From NCBI RefSeq assembly GCF_002836975.1, contig NZ_NIJK01000029.1, positions 124,001 through 188,000 on the forward strand: a stretch of 64,000 nucleotides of DNA. Direction: 5' to 3'. The notes below the pieces were generated by a model that saw nothing but the letters and a program-made list of their open reading frames with translations, was not told where the DNA came from and made no database searches. The DNA comes from Shewanella indica (lineage in GTDB: Bacteria; Pseudomonadota; Gammaproteobacteria; Enterobacterales; Shewanellaceae). The position numbers and the translations under genes were made by a program. Positions 43,519 to 50,870 of the stretch are shown one piece after another. Numbering within the stretch: position 1 is the stretch's first letter; every line of letters starts with the position of its first letter.

Positions 43519-44165
43519 ATCAGATCCCTCTGGGTGGCGGTTTCAGCCTGAGCCTCCAGACTAAGGCCCTCGGTTTCATCGATAAAACGGATCACTTCGT
43601 AGAGGTAATCCAGCTTGCCGGTGGCGATATAGATCTGTTTTTCCGGATTCGGCCGCACCAGATAACCCAGCTCCTGCAAGCGCTTGAAAACCAGTTTGAT
43701 CTGGCCATCGACACTGCTTGAGCTGGAGCCGAACAAGCGATACTGGCTCAGCTTGGCCAGTTGCTCGCGAAACGCCGGCGTATCCTCAATGCGGCTCTGC
43801 AATTCGGTAAGCCGCACCGCCGCGCCTTCGGTCAGAGGCGCGTCCTGGCCGCTGGCTTCCTGCACCAACACCAACCATTCCACCATGGGGATCAACGCCT
43901 GGCAGATATCGCGAAACTGCGCCGAAATCACTTTACGCTCGTCCTCCCCCAACTGCAGATAACCACAGAAGAAGACTTCGCCCTCGGCGGCCTGGGCCAC
44001 AGTGCGGTTGATTTGGTTGAGATAGGCCTCGACTCTGTCACGGGTGGCCGGGCTCTTGAGTGAGCGCCAACCTTCCTCATCCGTGGTGCGGCAGATAAAT
44101 TCACCCTTGAGCAGGCGCTCAATCAGGGCGCCGGAGCCGACGATAGTGCTTTGCAGTTCGCTCAT
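43515..44165 (-). CDS. Kite-like (MksE/JetB-type) subunit of an SMC-type complex
   Basis: A 216-residue protein, second gene of the operon. ELQSTIVGSGALIERLLKGE starts a helical region; the C-terminal half, DGQIKLVFKRLQELGYLVRP followed by QIYIATGKLDYLYEVIRF, has winged-helix spacing. Size and position fit MukE/MksE/JetB kite proteins that dimerise on the kleisin. The ATG shares one base with the SMC stop, and the end overlaps the next gene by four, so all three are translated together. Family-level match is by layout rather than clear motif identity. Confidence 0.65.
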   Translation of the reverse strand: MSELQSTIVGSGALIERLLKGEFICRTTDEEGWRSLKSPATRDRVEAYLNQINRTVAQAAEGEVFFCGYLQLGEDERKVISAQFRDICQALIPMVEWLVLVQEASGQDAPLTEGAAVRLTELQSRIEDTPAFREQLAKLSQYRLFGSSSSSVDGQIKLVFKRLQELGYLVRPNPEKQIYIATGKLDYLYEVIRFIDETEGLSLEAQAETATQRDLI

Positions 44166-47100
44166 TACACCGCCTCCCTGGCCAAGCGCTCAGAGAGCTT
44201 TTGCGCTATGGGATCGACCTTGGGTTTAACCACCTGCAGTCGCTTGGTCTGCTTATTGATGATGTAGCGGTTGGCAAACAAATTCAGTACCTCGGACTCA
44301 GGGTTGGGGAAAGCACCCAACACGCTGATATTGTTGTTTTCACAGGCATCGAAGATCTTCTTCACGTTAGCGTGGTGCAAGGTGCCCAGCTCATCAATCG
44401 GCCAGTGCACAGTGACATCCGCCTTGCCCCGCAGCAAGCGGGTAAAGGCCAGCAGGAACTTACAGAGGATCAGATAAGCCATACCATGACTGGATGACTC
44501 GTTGAGCTGACGGTCGGTGCGGATCACCAGATCCGAGTTGCCCTCCTTGAGGCGCAGCTCAATCTCCAGCAGCTTGGCAATGCCGCCGGTCAGGGCCGAG
44601 CGGCCTATGATATCCAGGGCCCGGCGCATGCTGTTGGTATAGTGCTCATCCGGCAGGCCGGTGAAGCCTTCGGCCTTCCAGGCGCGGAACGCCTTGACGA
44701 ACTGCTCCAGCTCCGGCCAGAACTCCAGTTCGCTGATCCGCGAGCGGATCCTGACCGCAGATTCGGAGACGCCTTCAAGGAACAGCTCCTCCCCGACTTC
44801 GCGGGTAATACGGGCACTTTGGGAGGCAATACGGCGGTCGATATCGGCCAAAACATCGTAGAAGGCAGTCAGGTCGACACCGAAGATTCGGCCCTGTTCA
44901 CGCAGCGCGGTAATCGACTGCGGCACCATCACATTGAGCAGTTGGGCCAGATGCGGCACCAACTTGCGGTAATCCAGCAGGCGAATGCCCTTGTCATTGA
45001 CTGAGCTGGACTCCTCACGGGCCTTTTCCCAGAACTCGGATAGGCTGGAGCCTGACTTGCTGGCAATCACCTGATCGAAATGATCCACATACTGCCTGAC
45101 CGAACCCAGCAGATGCTCCCGTTTGAGCAGCAGCTCCTCGCCCTGACGCAGACGTTCACCCAGGCTGCCCTGAGGCTCTTCATCGTTGCGCGGCAATTTC
45201 AGCTCGGCCAGCTTACGCAGCAAGGCGCGCAACTTGGTGAGGTTTTCCGAGGCCTCTACCTGAGCGGCATCGGACTGGCGCCTTTGTTGCTCCAGTTGCT
45301 GGCGGGCATGTTTGACTTCGTTGGCCTTGCTCTTCAGCTGCTGATCCAGCTCGGAAGCGGCGCGCTTGACTTCGCCCAGGTCGGTCACCAGCTTGGGTTT
45401 ACGCACCAGCCAGGTATGCTGATACCAGTCGTCATAGCGCAGCACTTCACTGCGACGCTGCTCGGCAGCGGCAATGGCACCTTCCAGCTCACGGATCTCC
45501 CGCTTGAGGGCGAGAATTTTGTCTTCATCCACCCCGCGGGACTTGAGCTCGTTCTTGTACCACTGCTCGCAGGCTTTTTGCTCCTCTTTGGCACGACTGC
45601 GGCGCTGATTGATGCTCTCTTTGAGCTGCTCCAGATGCTGCTCCAGCGCGCCGACCACTTCCTGCCAGTAGGCGTTCTTTTCCATTCTGGCATCCAGTGC
45701 CTGCTCTTTGAGTTCCTCCAGCCATTCCAGGTGCTGGTTGCGCAGCTGTTTCATCTCCTGATCCAGCAGCGTCAGGCGTTTACCGGCCTGCGCCTTACGC
45801 TCAGCCAACGCCTTGTTAATCTGCTCCTGCACAGTGCGGCGCTCCTCGAACAGACGCCGCAAATCGTCACGCAAATTCTTGTATGCCGTGCGGGCAAAGG
45901 TCAGCTCACGGCTCAGTTTATCCAGCGCTTCGTTGGCCTGCACCAGTCGCTCTTCCGCTTCTTCCTGCAGCCCATAGGCGTTTTGCAGCGCGTCTTCGGC
46001 CTTGGCCAGCTTGGCCCTCAGCTCAGGCTCTGAACTGGCGTATTCGGGGATCTCCAGCGCCTTGAGATCCAATGAGATCCCGAAAAGGCTGTCGCTTTCG
46101 GCGCCGACATTGGGGTGTAAGTCGGTGCGGTGCAGCAAGTCGGGATGTACCACCTTACCCAGGTGCTGCTCCCAACCCGGCACTTCTTTTCGCAGGAACT
46201 CCAGTAAGGTATGGGACTGGGGAAACAGCATGTGTTTGAGATCGTCCAGATCGCCCTGGCGCTCCGTGACTCTGAGCGCGGCAATTCTGAGAGATTCGCT
46301 GGCCTGATCCCTGAGTGAGCGCTGCTTGCGCTCTTCGCTCATCAGCCGCTCTACCTTGGCGTTGGCGGCCTCCTGCTCGGCATCGGCACGGTCGATACGC
46401 TCGTCGAACACCGCCAGGCTGAGCTTCTCCTCCTCGGTATAAGTCACACTGTCGACCTGCAGCTTGAGCTCGGCCGCATTGAGCTTGAGTTGGTACTCCT
46501 GCTCCTGGAATTTGGCCTTGCCGTTTTCCTGCTGCTCACGGAATTCGGCATCGAGGCGCGCCAAGTCTTCCCGGGCCACTTCACGCTGCTTGTCGCGGGC
46601 CTCGCGTTGCTTATCCAGCTCCTGCTGCAGCTTTTCCAGCTCCTTGTTGAGCTGTTCGCCAATCTTGCTGCGGCGGGCGTTATAGGCGGCTTCTATGTCC
46701 TGGTGCTTCTCTGTCTGCAGCTTGTGTCTTTCGCTGAGGTTCTCAAGGTCGCTGCGCCACAGCGGCAGCTGTTCCAGATTGGCCTTGGCCTGTTCGATAT
46801 CGGCATCAAGAAACGCCGCATGCTGGTTTTCGATGGCGTCGAGTTCATATTCCAGCTTGGCGACATCGCCCTTGGCGGCAGACAGCTCCTGGTTAAGCTC
46901 GTCGCGCTGCTCTTTCCACTCATCATCCAATGCTTTGAGACGGAAGTTCAGCTCCCGCGACAGGGTCTGATTTTGCTCCTGACGCTGGGCCTCCAGCACT
47001 TCGTCATTGCGATAGCCCTTGGCCAGGCTGCCAAGACGCAGTTCGGCCGACAGCAGCTCGTTGAACTCCTGCTCCAGCTTGTCAAATTCGGGACGGATCT

Positions 47101-47836
47101 GCTCGAACCCGGCGATCAGCTGGCTCTCGCGGATCCAGGCCTCGACTCGTTGTGGATTGAGCCTTGATGCCGGCGGGTTAACGCCATCCTCTTCCAAAAT
47201 GGCGGCGATCATCGACTTGACCGTTTCCATTTTGCCTTCTTTGGAATGCACCGCCTTGGCCAGTTTTTCGATATGGCGCAGTGAATGGTCGGCCTCGCAC
47301 AGAGAGAACAAACGGGCATAGCTGCGCAGCTCGGTGCGGCTGGTGCCTGTGTTGAGCAAGGTGCGGTCATTCTGGATGATGGCGCGAAACTCTCGGGTAT
47401 TCAAAAGCTTGGTATGGTTCACTCCGGCGCGTTTCATCTCGCGGCCCAGTTCGGCCATGGTATGGCATAAAATAGTGTCGCCGTTTTGGGACTTGATATA
47501 GTCTTCCAGTTCAAATCCCTTGGCGATAAAGCGATAGTTGACCCCTTTGCCGTCGCCGGCCGAGGCCAGCACCGCCTGATACAGCAAGCCATCACTCTTT
47601 TGGTATTCGTAAATGATATAGCTGGATTCTCTGGGCAAATACCAGCGCTCGAAGCTGTCACGGGTCGAAGGCACGACCCGGCTGGGGTATTCACCGTAAA
47701 ATACAGGCACCAGACGCTGCAACGTGGTCTTGCCCGAGGCGTTGGTACCACAGATATTGGTATGGCCATCGAGCTTCAGCTCCACCACGCCCGGCAGATG
47801 GGTGTCGATCAGCACTATTCGAATCAAGCTTGGCAT
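44165..47836 (-). CDS. SMC-like ATPase (DUF3584/MksB-type)
   Basis: A 1223-residue coiled-coil ATPase. The N-terminal head has Walker A GTNASGKT (residues 30-37); long coiled coils (about 270-560 and 620-960) surround a hinge-like segment with conserved MLFPQSHTLLEFLRKEVPGW; the C-terminal head has a degenerate signature SSSHGMAYLI (about 1114-1123) and Walker B VHWPIDELG with Asp1148-Glu1149. Length and P-loop fit the DUF3584 group and the MukB/MksB branch of SMC proteins. The unusual signature (SSSHG instead of LSGGE) is worth noting. Start at 47836 has AAGGA; a longer frame to 47866 is less likely. It heads the operon. Confidence 0.82.
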   Translation of the reverse strand: MPSLIRIVLIDTHLPGVVELKLDGHTNICGTNASGKTTLQRLVPVFYGEYPSRVVPSTRDSFERWYLPRESSYIIYEYQKSDGLLYQAVLASAGDGKGVNYRFIAKGFELEDYIKSQNGDTILCHTMAELGREMKRAGVNHTKLLNTREFRAIIQNDRTLLNTGTSRTELRSYARLFSLCEADHSLRHIEKLAKAVHSKEGKMETVKSMIAAILEEDGVNPPASRLNPQRVEAWIRESQLIAGFEQIRPEFDKLEQEFNELLSAELRLGSLAKGYRNDEVLEAQRQEQNQTLSRELNFRLKALDDEWKEQRDELNQELSAAKGDVAKLEYELDAIENQHAAFLDADIEQAKANLEQLPLWRSDLENLSERHKLQTEKHQDIEAAYNARRSKIGEQLNKELEKLQQELDKQREARDKQREVAREDLARLDAEFREQQENGKAKFQEQEYQLKLNAAELKLQVDSVTYTEEEKLSLAVFDERIDRADAEQEAANAKVERLMSEERKQRSLRDQASESLRIAALRVTERQGDLDDLKHMLFPQSHTLLEFLRKEVPGWEQHLGKVVHPDLLHRTDLHPNVGAESDSLFGISLDLKALEIPEYASSEPELRAKLAKAEDALQNAYGLQEEAEERLVQANEALDKLSRELTFARTAYKNLRDDLRRLFEERRTVQEQINKALAERKAQAGKRLTLLDQEMKQLRNQHLEWLEELKEQALDARMEKNAYWQEVVGALEQHLEQLKESINQRRSRAKEEQKACEQWYKNELKSRGVDEDKILALKREIRELEGAIAAAEQRRSEVLRYDDWYQHTWLVRKPKLVTDLGEVKRAASELDQQLKSKANEVKHARQQLEQQRRQSDAAQVEASENLTKLRALLRKLAELKLPRNDEEPQGSLGERLRQGEELLLKREHLLGSVRQYVDHFDQVIASKSGSSLSEFWEKAREESSSVNDKGIRLLDYRKLVPHLAQLLNVMVPQSITALREQGRIFGVDLTAFYDVLADIDRRIASQSARITREVGEELFLEGVSESAVRIRSRISELEFWPELEQFVKAFRAWKAEGFTGLPDEHYTNSMRRALDIIGRSALTGGIAKLLEIELRLKEGNSDLVIRTDRQLNESSSHGMAYLILCKFLLAFTRLLRGKADVTVHWPIDELGTLHHANVKKIFDACENNNISVLGAFPNPESEVLNLFANRYIINKQTKRLQVVKPKVDPIAQKLSERLAREAV

Positions 47837-48009
47837 ATAAATCCTTATGCAGACAGCAAGCGCCAAAAGGCCAGAGGCCCCGGCACTCGCGGCAACAGGC
47901 GGGCAAACCGCCTCAATACAGCAAAACCCTTAAATTAATGGAAAGCCCCACCCTTGGCAATTGAAGGGCCGGTAAAGAAAGCGGGATCCGCTGCGGGTTT
48001 TAAAGAATA

Positions 48010-48207
48010 TTATTCAGGTTTGAACAGGCCTATCACTTCACCGGTCGCCTTGTCACTGACCTTGTCATCGGTCTGCTGCTCGCGGTAATCACACTCGACG
48101 CACTCGACCGTTTCTATGCCGTTCTCCTTGAACAGCACTATGCTGTCCTGAGCCTGACATTTGGGACATTTGGCACCGGCCACAAAGCGTTTCTTGATCC
48201 TGTTCAT
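48010..48207 (-). CDS. yheV: YheV-family zinc-ribbon protein
   Basis: A 65-residue protein matching E. coli YheV: KKRFVAGAKCPKCQAQDSIV, then TVECVECDYREQQ and a C-terminal GEVIGLFKPE. The four Cys (CxxC...CxxC) should bind one zinc. Function unknown. Start at 48207 chosen by family length; an open frame to 48411 has no similarity and no ribosome site. It lies upstream of the SMC-like operon on the same strand, about 170 bp away. Confidence 0.92.
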   Translation of the reverse strand: MNRIKKRFVAGAKCPKCQAQDSIVLFKENGIETVECVECDYREQQTDDKVSDKATGEVIGLFKPE

Positions 48208-48485
48208 CTTCTGAGTCTGGTTGATAAGCAATGGCATTATTTTGCCATATCTGTGGCTGCCATGGCGTATTTTAAACAGCGTTAGGATAATGTTTGTGCC
48301 ATTAATGAATAAACCATATAAAAACATATGGTTATAACTAAGATGGATATGTAGCAGATTATTTGGAATTGATCCCAGATAAAGAATGGTATCGCGCAAT
48401 TCCAATACCATTCCATCAGGAAGTTCGCTTAGCCCAATAATCCGGCATCACTGAGTGGCAAGTCAAACTTGGGGGTGGGGTGGTA

Positions 48486-48833
48486 TCAGGCTAATCTGGC
48501 CAGGGTCTCCTGCACCTTGCGCAGCCAATTGCAGTTATCACACTGACATTTGCGCCGTGACAAATGATGCGGGCTCAGGCTGGAATCGACAAAGTCGACC
48601 GCTATCAATAACTGCTGCCTCAACTCTTCGAGTGATTTCTGCTCCAGATCCACCAGCTCATCATTCTGGTTCATCCAGATACATTCCATGCCCTGATGAC
48701 AAAAATTACAGCGTTCATCCACTGGATTATAGAAACCCGCATGGGGACAATGACGCAATTCCATCGACTGTATCACCCTGGGGCGGGCATACTCGAACAA
48801 TGCGATCAGCTCCTGCTTATCTGGCACTGACAT
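48486..48833 (-). CDS. Cys-rich small protein, unknown function
   Basis: A 115-residue protein I do not recognise. It has Cys in the order LRHCPHAGF, ERCNFCHQGMECIW and, near the C-terminus, RRKCQCDNCNWLRK, so one or two zinc sites are likely. The middle (ELVDLEQKSLEELRQQLLIA) is helical. A strong GGAGG ribosome site five bases before the ATG supports expression. It is divergent from the protein kinase gene. No function proposed. Confidence 0.7.
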   Translation of the reverse strand: MSVPDKQELIALFEYARPRVIQSMELRHCPHAGFYNPVDERCNFCHQGMECIWMNQNDELVDLEQKSLEELRQQLLIAVDFVDSSLSPHHLSRRKCQCDNCNWLRKVQETLARLA

Positions 48834-48903
48834 AAGGCCTCCAAATCTCTTCTGCCACTGCGGCTTGTTGCAAACAGGTTACTCTGGGGAGGGCGCAATG
48901 AAA

Positions 48904-48917
48904 TTGATATAGGTCAA
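48904..48917. promoter_or_regulatory. FNR/EtrA-like site
   Basis: TTGAT-ATAG-GTCAA fits the FNR consensus at nine of ten positions. It lies 71 bp before the Cys-rich gene's start and about 145 bp before the kinase start. Match only. Confidence 0.4.
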
Positions 48918-49061
48918 AGTGCCGTCCAAAAGGATACGCTAGGAAGCCTTGTTCTGAGCTGGATCCCAGAGTCACAACTTGCCGCGGTTATCCCTTGCTG
49001 TTTTAATGAGCTTCTGCTTGTTGTTATTTTGTATCCTTGCCTCTGCCAATGGAGAAATCGC

Positions 49062-50870
49062 TTGCAAACACCTGAGCTGCAGCACTTTTATATTTCTGAA
49101 GAGCAATCTGTCTATCTGCTCAAGGCCGATGACGCTCGCAAGCACAGAGCCTGGATCCGCCTCTGCCGCCAGCAACTGATCAAGTTGGGCTATGATGACC
49201 CGCAACTGATAGGCAAAGGCGCCTATGGTTTTGTGTTCGCCGGACGAAACCGCCATGGCCAGGAACATGTGTTCAAGTTCTCCCGCATCACCCTGCCCCA
49301 ACAGGTACAGGACAGACTGGAAGAAGAAGCCTTCATGCTGTCTCAGGTCAATCATCCCAATGTGCCACCACTGATAAAGTTCGACAGAGTTGGACGCCAG
49401 GGGATCCTGGTGATGGCCAGAGCTCAGGGCCAGGATCTGGATCAGCGCTGTCGTCGGCATGGAGCCTTACCTGTGGCGGAGATCATGAGCATTGCCAGGC
49501 AGTTGGCAGATCTGCTGCAATATCTGCGCAGCGGCAGACCCTTGGTTCATGGGGATATCAAACCTTCCAACCTGGTTTATGACCCAGAAGAAGACAAGTT
49601 GTCTTTGATTGACTGGGGCTCGGCGGTATTTGCCCAGCGCGATGCCGATAACCGCCCGGTCGGCGGCAATGTGATGGAGCTAATGTCGAGCGATCAACAG
49701 CATACCAACGCCCGCATGGGCGATGTTTATTTTATCGGCGATGAGCAACTCTCGGGGGCGCTTTCCAGCCCCAGATTTGATGAACAAGGGGTTGCCGCCA
49801 CCCTCTATGCTCTGGCGTCCGGCCAGGCCAGCCGCTTCGGTTCCCAAGTGATCCCGCCCACCAGCATAGGTCTGCCGCTAGAACTGGCCAGGATCCTCGA
49901 AGGCATGTTGGGCTCAGATCCACTCACCCGTCTCAAGGCCGGCGACTACTTCCTGCGCAGCATGAGATACAGCCAGCATCTTTTACTGCCACCGTTGCCA
50001 CAAGAGCTGAATGCCGAGATCCCCGTCTGGGTACAGAAACGGGCCCGGGACGTGGAAACAGTCAGCTACAGTTCGCGGAAATCGTTTCTGCGCAGCCATC
50101 ATCCGGACGCCGATGCCGAGGCTATTCGCGCCGAAGATATTCAGCTGGAGAAGTACTACCGCAACTTCCTCGCCGGCATGGGAGACACAGAGAAGGGCTT
50201 TATCGCCGCCGTTGGCCGCCTGGGTCAGTATCCGATTGTGGGCGGTTTGGCGATTCATTGGCAGGAGACAGGCGTCTATATCGACTCCAACCTGGCCCTT
50301 TATGATGAAGAGCTCAGGCCGGCATTAATTCAAGCGGTCAACAACATGGTGACTCTGGCCCGGGGAATTCATCGCATAGGTATCTTCAAGGCCTGTTTCT
50401 TCAACGCCAAAGATACCCTGCACCTGGAGCGAAGCGGCCCTTCAGAGCCGTTCAAGGCCAAGGCAGATCAGCTGCTGCCCTTTGAGGTGGGCGATGTACC
50501 GACCCTCGAGGATCAATCCCGGCTACACTCCTATTTTGAAGATGGCCGGGATCCGGATGAAAACCTCGAGCTGCCTGCGGAAATCATGACAGAGCTGGGC
50601 TGGCTCAACCAGATACACCACACAGGCTGCATCATCTTCGAAGCCCTGCCAACCCATATGAAGATCCACAGTTACCTTAGACTACTCAACCCGAGAAAAC
50701 AGGCGCAATTTCGCGCCTGTCTGGATAGGATCCTCAGTCATGTGGACAAGATCCAAGGTCAAGGGGTCTCGGGGTTTATGAAGCTGCCCTATAAAAATAC
50801 CCGCAGGTTCGAACACCTGCAGCGCAAGCCGGAGCGCTTCTATCCGAGAAACCCCAAGAGCGGAGGTTAG
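49062..50870 (+). CDS. Eukaryotic-type Ser/Thr protein kinase with unknown C-terminal domain
   Basis: A 602-residue protein. Residues about 45-320 are a Hanks-type kinase: IGKGAYGFVFAGRN (glycine loop), HVFKFSR (Lys), LVHGDIKPSNLVYD (catalytic loop with Asp), SLIDWGSAVFA (metal-binding DWG instead of DFG). The remaining ~280 residues, from RARDVETVSYSSRKSFLRSH to the end, match nothing I recognise and have no membrane helix. The TTG start at 49062 follows GGAG (49051-49054) by seven bases; no ATG fits. No phosphatase is adjacent. The large tail may be a substrate-binding or regulatory domain. It is divergent from the Cys-rich gene. Confidence 0.82.
   Translation: MQTPELQHFYISEEQSVYLLKADDARKHRAWIRLCRQQLIKLGYDDPQLIGKGAYGFVFAGRNRHGQEHVFKFSRITLPQQVQDRLEEEAFMLSQVNHPNVPPLIKFDRVGRQGILVMARAQGQDLDQRCRRHGALPVAEIMSIARQLADLLQYLRSGRPLVHGDIKPSNLVYDPEEDKLSLIDWGSAVFAQRDADNRPVGGNVMELMSSDQQHTNARMGDVYFIGDEQLSGALSSPRFDEQGVAATLYALASGQASRFGSQVIPPTSIGLPLELARILEGMLGSDPLTRLKAGDYFLRSMRYSQHLLLPPLPQELNAEIPVWVQKRARDVETVSYSSRKSFLRSHHPDADAEAIRAEDIQLEKYYRNFLAGMGDTEKGFIAAVGRLGQYPIVGGLAIHWQETGVYIDSNLALYDEELRPALIQAVNNMVTLARGIHRIGIFKACFFNAKDTLHLERSGPSEPFKAKADQLLPFEVGDVPTLEDQSRLHSYFEDGRDPDENLELPAEIMTELGWLNQIHHTGCIIFEALPTHMKIHSYLRLLNPRKQAQFRACLDRILSHVDKIQGQGVSGFMKLPYKNTRRFEHLQRKPERFYPRNPKSGG

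Noticed and set aside
42298..47836. Complete Wadjet (JetABCD) defence system
   Set aside because: No TOPRIM-type JetD gene is on either side, gene order is reversed, and the neighbours are housekeeping or unrelated genes.
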